A program made the position numbers and the translations under genes. Below are positions 43,582-52,378 of a stretch of DNA of 64,000 nucleotides, in pieces (the first letter of the stretch is position 1; each line of letters starts with the position of its first letter). Source of the stretch: Lysinibacillus sp. OF-1 (lineage in GTDB: Bacteria; Bacillota; Bacilli; Bacillales_A; Planococcaceae); contig NZ_CP102798.1 in the NCBI RefSeq assembly GCF_028356935.1, forward strand, positions 1,612,001 through 1,676,000, in the 5' to 3' direction. The notes beneath the pieces were generated by a model. It had not been told where the DNA came from. It searched no databases and saw only the letters and a program-made list of their open reading frames with translations.

Positions 43582-45243
43582 TTACCACAATTGATAGCCT
43601 TTGGAGCCAGCCGGTGAGTTCGAAATAATATCGATAATTGGCACTGTGTAAGCGAATAAAATTAACGCTACTAAAATAACAAGCCATACTTTGAAGTTTT
43701 CTAAAATAGCTGGTGTTGGGCCGCTAAGCTCATGTACATCACCAATAGGGAATTCTTCTTCACCTTTAGGTGCAAACCAAGCTAATTTCACGACGATATA
43801 CATAATGACTAGAATCGCGATAAAGAGAATCGTTCCGCCTACAGCTTGTGCGATTTGATAAGGAATCCAATCATAGGCCTGTGAAGCACCACCATATTCT
43901 GAGTAATCTGAGCGACGAGGTGCACCGATAAGACCAGCAATATGCATCGCAGAAGACATAATCGTCATACCAGTAGCCCATAAGATACCAGCGAAATTAC
44001 TAAGATTATTTAATGATTTCGTCAATGTACGACCTGTTAAATGTGGAATTAACCAGAAGGCCGCACCGAAGTAAGTTAAAACAACAGCTGTAGCAATTGT
44101 TAAATGGAAATGCCCTGTAACCCAAATGGTATTATGGATTAATTGGTTCATTTGATAGGAGGCATTGACAATACCACCTGCACCACCAGGAATAAATGCC
44201 ACCATACCGATAAATGGAACGAAGAAACGAGCATCTTTCCATGGTAATTTTTTAAACCATCCGAACAGCCCTTTACCACCTAATTCACGACCACGTAACT
44301 CGAACATGGCAAACATCGAGAAGGCTGTCATAAGAGATGGGACAATTACAGCGAACGTTAATACAACTTGAATGAACTTCCATGTACCATCAATACCAGG
44401 CTCTGTTAACTGATGGTGAATCCCAACAGGAATAGAGAAGAGTAAGAACAGCATGAACGAAAGTCTTGCTAAAGAATCGGAGAAAATTTTTCCGCCAATT
44501 ACTTTTGGGATAATCACGTACCAAACCATGTAGGCAGGTAATAGCCAGAAGTATACAAGTGCATGCCCGAAATACCAGAAGAGGGTACGGGATAATGCAA
44601 CATCGACACGTTCAATTAAACCTAATGACCATGGTAACAGTTGAATTAATACAGAAGCTGCTACACCAAGTGTTGCCACGAACCACATTAAATTATTGAC
44701 AACTACCATAAACGATAATAATGGGCTGCGTTGTCCGCTACCTTTATTTTCTTTGCGCCACTGTACATAACGTAAAATTTGACCTGCGCCGCCAACCCAA
44801 GAACCAACCACGACTAATGTAAGGCCTAAATAGAAAATCCAGTGTGCCTTTAGAGGTGCATAGAATGTATAAAGTACAGTTGCTTTATTCAATAAAACCA
44901 TGGTTGCTGAAGCAGCTGTACCAATTGTCATTAACCAAAAACCGATCCAGCCAAGTCTACGTTGACTAGCAGTGAATGTACCAGATGTACGACTTACACT
45001 AGCAATTTGGAAGCCGTAAATAAAGAATGTAGTTAAAATAAGACCAAGTAATACACCGTGTACTGTTAAAACTTGATAATAGCCAATGCCTGCTGGTAAT
45101 GTAAATTGACCAGAACGCACAAATACTTGTAATAAACCTGCAAGACCACCTAATAGCAATGAGATGAATGCCACATAAATATGTGCCATTGCTAGCTTTG
45201 CATCGCGACGATCTACTTTTGTCATCGAATTAGTGTGACTCAT
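43582..45243 (-). CDS. cbaA: ba3-type cytochrome c oxidase subunit I
   Basis: 553-residue haem-copper oxidase core with about 13 membrane helices. Haem and CuB ligands are seen in QVLTVHGVLLGL, FWYFGHALVYFWLLPAYMVWY, SIPVGIHHQL and VTGHFHLTIATAVVLTYF. The sequence is of the B (ba3) family, a high-affinity terminal oxidase, not the caa3 type. Its start overlaps the end of subunit II by 14 bases. Confidence 0.93.
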   Translation of the reverse strand: MSHTNSMTKVDRRDAKLAMAHIYVAFISLLLGGLAGLLQVFVRSGQFTLPAGIGYYQVLTVHGVLLGLILTTFFIYGFQIASVSRTSGTFTASQRRLGWIGFWLMTIGTAASATMVLLNKATVLYTFYAPLKAHWIFYLGLTLVVVGSWVGGAGQILRYVQWRKENKGSGQRSPLLSFMVVVNNLMWFVATLGVAASVLIQLLPWSLGLIERVDVALSRTLFWYFGHALVYFWLLPAYMVWYVIIPKVIGGKIFSDSLARLSFMLFLLFSIPVGIHHQLTEPGIDGTWKFIQVVLTFAVIVPSLMTAFSMFAMFELRGRELGGKGLFGWFKKLPWKDARFFVPFIGMVAFIPGGAGGIVNASYQMNQLIHNTIWVTGHFHLTIATAVVLTYFGAAFWLIPHLTGRTLTKSLNNLSNFAGILWATGMTIMSSAMHIAGLIGAPRRSDYSEYGGASQAYDWIPYQIAQAVGGTILFIAILVIMYIVVKLAWFAPKGEEEFPIGDVHELSGPTPAILENFKVWLVILVALILFAYTVPIIDIISNSPAGSKGYQLW

Positions 45244-45721
45244 TTGAATCCACCACCTTTAGCATAGAGTGCATCATCGTATGTCCTGTACCACAATACT
45301 CATTACATACGATTAAAAACTCGCCTACTTTGTTAACTTCTGTTACGTATTCCGAAATATAACCAGGCTCAAGCATCATGTTGATATTCGTACCTGCCAC
45401 CTCAAAACCGTGCATAACATCTTCGCTTGTTGCGATGAATTTCACCTTTGCACCAAGTGGTACCTCAATTTGTGGAGGATTATAATTGAATGCAGAAGCT
45501 ACTACTACCACTTCATAATCCCAATCTTTTCCCTCAACCTTATGGACTCCTGGATTATCAAAAGGTGCTGTCTCTTTCACTTTCTCGTAATCTAGTGTTT
45601 TTTTACCATTGTTCGGATGGGAGCCTTGATGAAATGCCCCGATACCGAGAATGATCAGGAATGCAACTAAAGTAGCAACTCCGAACACAAGCCAATACTT
45701 CTCATACTTATGTATGTGCAT
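45230..45721 (-). CDS. cbaB: ba3-type cytochrome c oxidase subunit II
   Basis: 163 residues with a single N-terminal membrane helix (about 9-29) and an external cupredoxin domain. The CuA ligands are in VMHGFEV and CNEYCGTGHTMMHS, so it accepts electrons from cytochrome c. It lies between subunit IIa and subunit I on the minus strand, in one operon. Confidence 0.93.
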   Translation of the reverse strand: MHIHKYEKYWLVFGVATLVAFLIILGIGAFHQGSHPNNGKKTLDYEKVKETAPFDNPGVHKVEGKDWDYEVVVVASAFNYNPPQIEVPLGAKVKFIATSEDVMHGFEVAGTNINMMLEPGYISEYVTEVNKVGEFLIVCNEYCGTGHTMMHSMLKVVDSNESH

Positions 45722-45745
45722 ATGTTTCTGTCCCTTCTTTATATA

Positions 45746-45871
45746 TTAAAATCTTCCAATGAACAAATCGAAGCAGTACACCCAAAGTAAAATGATGATA
45801 ATACCAACTCCAAAAACTGCATAGAGTGAACCTTTTAAATTTTCATCTGACTTCTTTTTGTTGTTTGCCAT
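45746..45871 (-). CDS. Small cytochrome c oxidase subunit IIa-like peptide
   Basis: 41 residues: a Lys-rich cytoplasmic start (MANNKKKSDENLKG) and one membrane helix (SLYAVFGVGIIIILLWVYCF). This matches the small helix subunit of ba3 oxidases that replaces the second helix of subunit II. The start is set by GTAGGAGG a few bases upstream. First gene of the oxidase operon. Confidence 0.75.
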   Translation of the reverse strand: MANNKKKSDENLKGSLYAVFGVGIIIILLWVYCFDLFIGRF

Positions 45872-46171
45872 TTTTGCCCCTCCTACGCTTTTTATTGTTG
45901 TGTTTCTTACTGTCATCATATAAAAATCCATATCATTTTGATGTGAAAAAAATCACACTTCTACACGTATTATGTGAAGAAAGTGTGAAGAATTAAAAAA
46001 AGAAAAAAACAAGCCATCTCAAAAGTCATTGAGAGAGCTTGTTATCTTATTATATTTTGCTTAATTTTAATAAAAACAATAGATGGAGAAAGACTTGCAC
46101 ATTCCTTCCCGTTTTTTCTACCTATACATGAAGGCTGTAGGCTTTTGCATACAATGATCCATTCTAGTTTT
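45872..46171. other. Intergenic region between oxidase operon and CheX-like gene
   Basis: Exactly 300 bases. Its 3' half holds the terminator at 46009-46043; the rest should contain the minus-strand oxidase promoter, which I could not pinpoint. Confidence 0.4.
46009..46043 (-). terminator. Terminator of the CheX-like gene
   Basis: AACAAGC / GCTTGTT with an inner TCTC / GAGA pair; on the minus strand it is followed by a long T-rich stretch. Confidence 0.7.
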
Positions 46172-46633
46172 TTATCCTTCTTCCTCGATGGTTAATAGAA
46201 CTGTTAATGCACCAATGCTTGGAACCGAAACTGGGAGAACAAATGCTTTTTCAAAGCCGTATAACTTTGTATTGCCCACCATCACGGTTGGCGGAGTGAT
46301 ATCAATTTCTAAGCTTTCTTGCCCAACAGTTGTACATAAATTTCCTGCAATCATGTTACCAAATTCTCCAGTAAAGGATTCTAGCATTTCTCCCTCCAGT
46401 GGCATACCGAACATGGTACTCCCAATCCCGCTAAACACATCGGGGGATGAATCAATGATAACGCGACCCTTTACATCTCCAATTAAACCAATTAATACGC
46501 CCATTTGCTGCTGTTGAAAGGGTTCAGAAATAATACTAGGCGACTTTACTTCTATATCCATAGGAAGAATGGATTTTAAAGCGTGAATAGTCCCGTTTAA
46601 AATAGTTTGAAAGTACTTCGAATTACTCATCAT
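46172..46633 (-). CDS. CheX-family chemotaxis phosphatase-like protein
   Basis: 153 residues of the CheC/CheX/FliY fold. The helix ESFTGEFGNMIAGNLCTTVG carries the ExxN-type catalytic Glu and Asn that dephosphorylate CheY-P in this family. Cytosolic, no partner chemotaxis genes nearby. ATG 46633 is seven bases after AAGGA. It is convergent with the oxidase operon and divergent from the Fur-controlled small gene. Confidence 0.82.
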   Translation of the reverse strand: MMSNSKYFQTILNGTIHALKSILPMDIEVKSPSIISEPFQQQQMGVLIGLIGDVKGRVIIDSSPDVFSGIGSTMFGMPLEGEMLESFTGEFGNMIAGNLCTTVGQESLEIDITPPTVMVGNTKLYGFEKAFVLPVSVPSIGALTVLLTIEEEG

Positions 46634-46698
46634 TACCGCATCCTTTTTCCGACTTTTCTACATCTTACCATGTAAAAAGGGTAAGATGAAAGTATGTC

Positions 46699-46727
46699 TT
46701 GACGAATTAACGTGAAATTTATAATAT
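46699..46727 (+). promoter_or_regulatory. Sigma-A promoter of the 29-residue gene
   Basis: TTGACG with TAATAT 17 bases later; a TATAAT (46720-46725) overlaps at 15-base spacing. The -10 directly abuts the Fur box. Confidence 0.6.
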
Positions 46728-46732
46728 AATAA

Positions 46733-46747
46733 TGAGAATGATTTTCA
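46733..46747. promoter_or_regulatory. Fur box over the promoter of the 29-residue gene
   Basis: TGAGAATGATTTTCA matches the Bacillus Fur 7-1-7 consensus TGATAATNATTATCA at all but two positions and covers the expected transcription start. Confidence 0.7.
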
Positions 46748-46815
46748 AATTCAATGAGATGGTCTGAAAGCCTAATAAAAAAATACATAATTTATATGAA
46801 AAGGAGCGGTTAGCA

Positions 46816-46905
46816 ATGACATTCGTATTGATTGGAGCAGCTGTAGTGATCTATATTGGTGTTGGGAAATACGTCATGAAACAGGCGACTGCACATTTGA
46901 AATAA
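46816..46905 (+). CDS. 29-residue single-helix membrane peptide, Fur-box controlled
   Basis: MTFVLIGAAVVIYIGVGKYV is one hydrophobic helix, followed by a short basic tail MKQATAHLK. The gene has a full set of signals of its own: promoter, Fur box, AAAAGGAGCGG ribosome binding site and a terminator right after the stop. I do not recognise a family. Small Fur-regulated proteins in Bacillus (FbpA, FbpB, FbpC) act with the sRNA FsrA in iron sparing, but those are described as basic soluble proteins, so equivalence is not claimed. Confidence 0.65.
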   Translation: MTFVLIGAAVVIYIGVGKYVMKQATAHLK

Positions 46906-46913
46906 TTACAGCC

Positions 46914-46950
46914 AAAAGAGTATGGAGCATCAGCGCTTCATACTCTTTTT
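46914..46950 (+). terminator. Terminator of the 29-residue gene
   Basis: AAAAGAGTATG / CATACTCTTTT with an interior AGC / GC(G)CT pairing, followed by five T. Confidence 0.8.
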
Positions 46951-47048
46951 ACTTGCCCAAATGAAGAGAAATATTTATTTTTTCAGAAAATTGTTGTAAA
47001 ATAAAGCCAATCCTTTAGGGTTATACATAAAGAAATCAGGTGACTAAC

Positions 47049-47663
47049 ATGACAAAACTATTAGTAACGGGGTTTGAGCCATTCCTTCATTATAAAATAA
47101 ATCCAACGATGCAAATTGTCGAAAATTTAGATGGAGAAACAATAGGAGACTATCGCATTGTTGGACGAATTCTTTCTGTAGATTTTCAGCAATCGGCGGA
47201 ACAATTAAAGCAGTATATAGAGGAAGTAAAGCCACAAATTATTATTTCTTTAGGATTAGCAGGAGGGCGTTTTAAAATAACGCCAGAGCGCATTGCCATT
47301 AATGTGAAAGATGGTGAGCCTGATAATAATGGCTACACGCCGGTCGATGAAAGCATTGATAAGGATGGAGCGGATGCTTATTTAACGAATTTACCGATTC
47401 GCAATATGGTGAATCGCATACAGGCAGCGGGGTATCCAGCAGAAATTTCAAATACTGCAGGTACGTACTTATGCAATAATATTATGTATGAAGGACTTGT
47501 TTATGCACAGCAACACGAAGGGGTTCGTGCTGGCTTTATTCATATTCCGGCATCATTTGACCTGGCCATCCAACATGGCAAAATTCCTGGCTGGCATATC
47601 CGAGATTTAATAGCTGCGGTAAAGCTTTGTATTGAGGAGAGCATACGTGCAACCAATCATTGA
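47049..47663 (+). CDS. pcp: Pyroglutamyl-peptidase I
   Basis: 204-residue cysteine peptidase (C15) that removes N-terminal pyroglutamate. The start TGFEPF is diagnostic; the catalytic Glu lies in ITPERIAIN, the Cys in NTAGTYLCNNIMYEG and the His in GFIHIPASF. ATG 47049 has AGGTGA five bases before it. It heads an operon with pxpBCA: the freed pyroglutamate (5-oxoproline) is the substrate of the next three gene products. Confidence 0.95.
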   Translation: MTKLLVTGFEPFLHYKINPTMQIVENLDGETIGDYRIVGRILSVDFQQSAEQLKQYIEEVKPQIIISLGLAGGRFKITPERIAINVKDGEPDNNGYTPVDESIDKDGADAYLTNLPIRNMVNRIQAAGYPAEISNTAGTYLCNNIMYEGLVYAQQHEGVRAGFIHIPASFDLAIQHGKIPGWHIRDLIAAVKLCIEESIRATNH

Positions 47664-48342
47664 ATTTCCTCATGCGATGTGGATTAGCCAACATACTATT
47701 CGCTTTGCATTCAAGGAGGAAATCTCCCACGCCAACTTTCAGGCAGTCCAAGCATTTAATCGGTTTCTGAAACAGCAGCTACAGCATAATCTCGTCGAAA
47801 GTGTTGCAAGCTATCATACAGTTACAGCCTATGTCAAACAGCCTCTAGATATCGATTCATTGAGAGGGCATTGGCTAGAGATGCAAACTCTCACAGCAAT
47901 GGCAGAAGGAACGAAGAAAATTTTAAGAATACCCGTTTGCTATGATGAGGAATTTGCCTTAGATAAGCAGCGAGTCATGAACTATACAGGTTTATCATTT
48001 GAAGACTTTAAAACATTACACTTATCGAAAAGCTATTATGTTTATGTTATGGGCTTTTTACCAGGTTTTCCTTATTTAGGTGAATTAGATACTAAGTTGT
48101 GTGTACCACGCTTAAAGAAGCCACGAGCTACTGTTTCAGCTAGTTCTGTTGGTATAGGCGGTAGGCAAACAGGCATCTACCCTGTTGAGTCACCAGGTGG
48201 CTGGAATATTATCGGGAAAACTCCTCTAGATTTATTTAATGTTGATCGCCAAGAGCCATTTTTATTGGCTCTTGGCGATGAAGTTCAATTTTATGAAATA
48301 ACTAAACAACAGTTTTGGGAAATGAAAAGCAAAGGAGTGTAG
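47647..48342 (+). CDS. pxpB: 5-oxoprolinase subunit PxpB (KipI family)
   Basis: 231 residues of the allophanate hydrolase subunit 1 family (MGFLPGFPYLGELDTKL, SSVGIGGRQTGIYPVESPGGWNIIG). With PxpC and PxpA it opens 5-oxoproline to glutamate using ATP. In Bacillus the homologue KipI also inhibits the kinase KinA. GTG 47647 lies six bases after GAGGAGA and overlaps the pcp end by 17 bases. Confidence 0.92.
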   Translation: MQPIIEFPHAMWISQHTIRFAFKEEISHANFQAVQAFNRFLKQQLQHNLVESVASYHTVTAYVKQPLDIDSLRGHWLEMQTLTAMAEGTKKILRIPVCYDEEFALDKQRVMNYTGLSFEDFKTLHLSKSYYVYVMGFLPGFPYLGELDTKLCVPRLKKPRATVSASSVGIGGRQTGIYPVESPGGWNIIGKTPLDLFNVDRQEPFLLALGDEVQFYEITKQQFWEMKSKGV

Positions 48343-48345
48343 CGA

Positions 48346-49218
48346 TTGAAGCCACTTCTGCTCGTCACTAAACAAGGTGTCTATGGTAGCCTACAGGACC
48401 AAGGTAGATTTGGCTATCGGGCATTTGGTATTCCGTTATCTGGACCGATGGACAAAGTATCGTTTCAAGCAGCACAGCTAATCTTAGAAAATCCTCATGA
48501 CCAAACATCCTTTGAAATGTTTGTGGGTGGCTTTGAATTTGAGGCATTGGCAGATGGAGTCTATGTATTAACAGGTGGACATTGTACATGCTTGGTCAAT
48601 AATACACCGATAGAGATGTGGAAAACATTCCACTTAATGAATGGCGATCAGTTGGTGATTAAACATGTGAATCAAGGCGCGATTGTTTATTTGACACCTC
48701 TTGGCGGGTTTACTTCACAAGTTAAGCTTGGTAGTCGCTCAAACCTGTCACTTGGTCAACTAGGAACAAACATCACAAAAGGTAGCATTTTGTATGGGCA
48801 AGACTCAGCGCCATTCCATTATAATCGAGGTCTTTATGCGCCATATCGTCCAACTTTTGATCGTGCTATTTCAGTTAGAGTGCTGAAAGGCCCTCATTTT
48901 CATTTATTTAGGGAAGAGAGTCAACACCATTTTTTACAAAATGCTTTTCAATTTATTGGTGGTAATCGCATGGGCTATTACGTAAAGGGAACTGTTTTAC
49001 AGCTGCAAGAAATGCAAGATATTTTGTCAGAGGCGACCCAGTTCGGCACCATTCAAGTGCCGCCAAGCGGTCATCCTATCATTTTAATGGCCGATGCCCA
49101 AACGGTAGGGGGTTATCCTATTATTGCGACGGTACATGAAGACGATTTACATAAAGTAGCTCAAATGCGTATGTTTAACACGATACGATTTGCACTGGAG
49201 GTAAGAGGATGCCAATAG
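48346..49218 (+). CDS. pxpC: 5-oxoprolinase subunit PxpC (KipA family)
   Basis: 290 residues of the allophanate hydrolase subunit 2 family (SLQDQGRFGYRAFGIPLSGPMD, GSRSNLSLG, GGYPIIATVHEDDLHKVAQ). Cyclophilin-like fold; partners PxpB. TTG start after AAAGGAG. It overlaps pxpA by ten bases. Confidence 0.92.
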   Translation: MKPLLLVTKQGVYGSLQDQGRFGYRAFGIPLSGPMDKVSFQAAQLILENPHDQTSFEMFVGGFEFEALADGVYVLTGGHCTCLVNNTPIEMWKTFHLMNGDQLVIKHVNQGAIVYLTPLGGFTSQVKLGSRSNLSLGQLGTNITKGSILYGQDSAPFHYNRGLYAPYRPTFDRAISVRVLKGPHFHLFREESQHHFLQNAFQFIGGNRMGYYVKGTVLQLQEMQDILSEATQFGTIQVPPSGHPIILMADAQTVGGYPIIATVHEDDLHKVAQMRMFNTIRFALEVRGCQ

Positions 49219-49940
49219 ATATTAACTGTGATTTAGCTGAATATGATGATGCTTTTCTAACAGGAAAAGAGGAAGAAATATTGGACTATGTCACATCCAT
49301 TAATATAGCATGCGGCTATCATGCAGGGCATCATACGTTGATGCATCAAACTGTTCGCAGTGCCATTCGTAAAAATGTTCATATTGGTGCACATCCAGGC
49401 TATCCTGATCGAGAGGGCTTTGGTCGTCGAAACATGGCATTTAGCGCAGCAGAAATTTATGATATGATGGTCTATCAGATTGGCGCATTACAAGCCTTCG
49501 TTCAAATTGAAAAAGGCATGCTCCATCATATTAAGCCACATGGCGCACTCTATAATCAATGCGTAAATGATCGGGAAAAAGCGTCAGCTGTCGTCGATGC
49601 AGTCTATGATCTTAATCCACAGCTTATTTTATATTGTTTATCTGGTAGCCAAATCGTAGAGATTGCAAGAGGCAAGGGGCTTCAAGTATATGAGGAAGTT
49701 TTTTCGGATCGACGTTATAACGATGATGGCACTTTAGTGGATAGACAGGAGCCTAATGCCTTAATACAAACAGAGCAAGAAATGCTGATACATGTAAAAG
49801 GTATTTTAACGGCCAATGAAGTCTTGTCTGTGCAATCTAAAAAAATAAAAGTCGCTGCTCAAACTCTATGTATTCATGGAGATGGCCCCCGTGCGCTAGA
49901 CTATGCAAAAAAAATTGCCGCGCTCAGACAGCAACTATAA
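49209..49940 (+). CDS. pxpA: 5-oxoprolinase subunit PxpA (LamB/YcsF family)
   Basis: 243 residues. DINCDLAEYDD at the start, INIACGYHAGHH, GAHPGYPDREGFGRR and VKPHGALYNQ-like IKPHGALYNQ are the metal-binding and catalytic stretches of this family. It is the phosphorylating/hydrolytic partner of PxpBC. Last gene of the pyroglutamate operon. Its 3' end and terminator are duplicated, in decayed form, at 53473-53626. Confidence 0.94.
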   Translation: MPIDINCDLAEYDDAFLTGKEEEILDYVTSINIACGYHAGHHTLMHQTVRSAIRKNVHIGAHPGYPDREGFGRRNMAFSAAEIYDMMVYQIGALQAFVQIEKGMLHHIKPHGALYNQCVNDREKASAVVDAVYDLNPQLILYCLSGSQIVEIARGKGLQVYEEVFSDRRYNDDGTLVDRQEPNALIQTEQEMLIHVKGILTANEVLSVQSKKIKVAAQTLCIHGDGPRALDYAKKIAALRQQL

Positions 49941-49947
49941 TAGTAAA

Positions 49948-49983
49948 ATGGATGCCCTAAGGAGAGTTTAGGGCATCCATATT
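49948..49983 (+). terminator. Terminator after pxpA
   Basis: ATGGATGCCCTAA / TTAGGGCATCCAT with a seven-base loop. Confidence 0.8.
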
Positions 49984-50088
49984 ATGCAGCTTCAAACACA
50001 ATAATTGCAGCGAGGTTTTTTTACGCAATGATGGTTGGGGCATATAAAAGTTCACATCCATTGCGAACTTTTTAAATCTAAAGACCTC

Positions 50089-50643
50089 TTACTTTGCATA
50101 TATTTTCTTGCGTAGCAAGGTAGATTCAAAAAGACGACCTAGTAACATAACTATGTAAGTTACCCCTAATCCAATACATGCGCCTGCTAACACATCTAGA
50201 AAGTAGTGCACACCGATAAAAATTCTTGAAATGGCCATTAAGCAGGCCAGCAGGATGAGTACAGTGCCCATTTTTCTTCGTTTCCAAAACAAAGCGAATG
50301 CCAGGGCAAATGAACCAGCAGCATGATTACTTGGAAATGAAGGGTCCAGATTTGATTTTTCGAGTAATAATGTTACGCTATGATTGACAAATGGGCGAGG
50401 TCGAAAATACGCCATTTCTATAATTTTATCTATACCAAGTGTAAGAATAACAATCGTTAATGCATATAATACTATTTTTCTATTTTCCTGCTGATTTTGG
50501 GATTTTGAAAACCATAGCCATATAAATACCAGTCCAAATAGAATGGGCCCATATTTTGAAAACAAGAGGACAAGTTGATCTAAAATCGGATATTTTCCTG
50601 CAAACTGGTTTAGTAGTTTGAAAAGTTGATAATCTATATTCAT
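50089..50643 (-). CDS. PAP2-family phosphatase (undecaprenyl-diphosphatase-like)
   Basis: 184-residue membrane protein with five to six helices. The three phosphatase motifs are present: FRPRPF (with the preceding conserved Lys), PSNHA and SRIFIGVHYFLDV. BcrC-type members recycle undecaprenyl pyrophosphate for wall synthesis. It is the last gene of a minus-strand operon with an LCP-family ligase, consistent with an envelope role. Confidence 0.85.
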   Translation of the reverse strand: MNIDYQLFKLLNQFAGKYPILDQLVLLFSKYGPILFGLVFIWLWFSKSQNQQENRKIVLYALTIVILTLGIDKIIEMAYFRPRPFVNHSVTLLLEKSNLDPSFPSNHAAGSFALAFALFWKRRKMGTVLILLACLMAISRIFIGVHYFLDVLAGACIGLGVTYIVMLLGRLFESTLLRKKIYAK

Positions 50644-50650
50644 ATTCTCT

Positions 50651-51610
50651 CTAAGATGAAACTCCTTCTAATTTAGTCACTTGTACATTGTCCTCTGATG
50701 ATAAAAACTCTTCTAATGCACTTTTGTTCTTTTCCAAATCAATATCTAGCACTGCGCCTACATTTACATGTTTGTTGTCAAAAGAACTGGCGACAGGAAT
50801 TCGTAAAGTATCCACACCATTAGATTTCCCATCTATTAAACCTTTCCCAATTGCAAGAATGGTTTTATTGTCAATATTAGTATCGATATATGCCTCAGCA
50901 ACACCAAGTATTTTTGGTAAATTTATTAAACTTTGAAAGCTAATTTGTTCTTTGACCTTTGTCATAACTTCCTGTTGGCGTTCAACTCGCCCGAAATCAC
51001 TTAAACGATCGTGGCGGAATCGTACATAAGCTAATAACTGGTCACCGTGTAAAGTTTGTTCTCCAGGAAATAATGTCATACCAATTCCATATGACATTTC
51101 ATAAGGGATATCAACTTCAATCCCATTTGGTGCTAGAAGATCCACAATTTTGGGGAATCCTTCAAAATCAACGATAGCGTAGTAATTGACATCAATATCA
51201 AAATTCTGCTTAATTGATTTCCTTACAAGTTCTGGGCCTCCAAAAGCAAATGCAGCGTTTATTTTATTCATCCCGTAATCTGGGATGTCAACATACGTAT
51301 CTCTCATAATCGAAACGATTTTTACATTATTCGTAGTTTGATTATAGTGTGCAATCATTAAAGCATCAGATCTACCTTCGTCTCCTCTAGAGTCACTGCC
51401 TATCAATAGCACATTAATCTCACCAAATTGCGGGTCTACACCTTTGAAAGGCTCAAAAGTCTCTTCATCTTCTTTATTGATATCGTCTTCTGCCATAGCC
51501 AATCCACTATTGTACTGATATATCCAATAAACAATCCCTATTGAGATGATTAATGCAAATGCTAAAAACGAATTTCTTAGCCATCTACGGCTCGTTTTAC
51601 TATGTTTCAT
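50651..51610 (-). CDS. LytR-CpsA-Psr (LCP) family protein
   Basis: 319 residues: short basic tail, membrane anchor (about 11-30) and an external LCP domain (LLIGSDSRGDEGRSDALMIAHYN, SIMRDTYVDIPDYGMNKINAAFAFGG, YVRFRHDRLSDFGRVERQQEV). These enzymes transfer teichoic-acid-type polymers from lipid carrier to peptidoglycan. The Arg/Asp residues that hold the polyprenyl phosphate are present. Seven bases separate it from the phosphatase gene. Confidence 0.92.
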   Translation of the reverse strand: MKHSKTSRRWLRNSFLAFALIISIGIVYWIYQYNSGLAMAEDDINKEDEETFEPFKGVDPQFGEINVLLIGSDSRGDEGRSDALMIAHYNQTTNNVKIVSIMRDTYVDIPDYGMNKINAAFAFGGPELVRKSIKQNFDIDVNYYAIVDFEGFPKIVDLLAPNGIEVDIPYEMSYGIGMTLFPGEQTLHGDQLLAYVRFRHDRLSDFGRVERQQEVMTKVKEQISFQSLINLPKILGVAEAYIDTNIDNKTILAIGKGLIDGKSNGVDTLRIPVASSFDNKHVNVGAVLDIDLEKNKSALEEFLSSEDNVQVTKLEGVSS

Positions 51611-51629
51611 AAATTAATTAATCCACCTA

Positions 51630-52277
51630 TCAGTTATTTTTTAACAAACCTTTTGCAGTAAGTTGTACAGCTATCGCATCGTCCAAATAACCAATAGGAA
51701 ATAGATAATCCGGAATGACATCCACTGGAATAATAAAATACAATAATGTACTTCCAATTATTGTTAATTCAAATAGTGTACCCTTATTTGTTGTAAATTT
51801 TTCATATAACTCTTTCAACTTGCTAATAAATGGTCCAACGCTACCTACACTCTGAATCTTTTCGTTAAAACTCTTATGAATTGTATTTTTTCCTTCTTCT
51901 GTTTGAGCAAATAATCCATAATCGTCTAATTTTTTTTCAACATCTTGCACTGAAAATTGATTGTCATAAACATTAGAAGCCTTAAGAAAAGTCTGTATTG
52001 CATCAACAGAAGTATGAATATCTGATTGAGACTCTTCATGTCTCTGTTCGATAGGATACCCTGCAGCTTCAACAAGATTAATGAAAGGAATACCAAGACA
52101 TTCAGCGAATTTTTCTAAATGTTGAGGTGTTGCCTTTCGTTTATTATTGATAATCCGTGAAATCGTAGCTGTATCGACCCCTGTAAGTTCACTAAACTTC
52201 CGCATGGATAATGAGCGTTCTTTTAGTAATTCTTTCAACAATAAACCTAGAGTAGTACTTTCTCTATTTTCTGCCAT
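51630..52277 (-). CDS. Helix-turn-helix regulator fused to DUF1232
   Basis: 215 residues. An XRE-type HTH (about 8-65: LSMRKFSELTGVDTATISRIINNKRKATPQHL) is followed by a linker and a C-terminal DUF1232 domain (IPVDVIPDYLFPIGYLDDAIAV), usually found in membrane-associated YkvA-like proteins. The promoter of this gene is covered by a 15-bp-arm palindrome, a likely autoregulatory operator. It heads the operon with the LCP and PAP2 genes. What it senses is unknown; envelope stress is a guess from the neighbours. Confidence 0.8.
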   Translation of the reverse strand: MAENRESTTLGLLLKELLKERSLSMRKFSELTGVDTATISRIINNKRKATPQHLEKFAECLGIPFINLVEAAGYPIEQRHEESQSDIHTSVDAIQTFLKASNVYDNQFSVQDVEKKLDDYGLFAQTEEGKNTIHKSFNEKIQSVGSVGPFISKLKELYEKFTTNKGTLFELTIIGSTLLYFIIPVDVIPDYLFPIGYLDDAIAVQLTAKGLLKNN

Positions 52278-52340
52278 ATTCGATTCTCCCTTCTGTTAGT
52301 TCCTTAATGATTGTCTAATGGAAAATTACCGTTGTACAGA

Positions 52341-52378
52341 AGTGTAATATTGTGTTGACAAAATGTCAACACAATATT
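52341..52378 (-). promoter_or_regulatory. Promoter and palindromic operator of the HTH-DUF1232 gene
   Basis: On the minus strand TTGACA (plus 52364-52369) and TACACT (plus 52341-52346) are 17 bases apart. A perfect inverted repeat, AATATTGTGTTGACA / TGTCAACACAATATT with three bases between (52346-52378), covers the -35 and spacer. It also overlaps the end of ytaF and could assist its termination. Confidence 0.7.
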
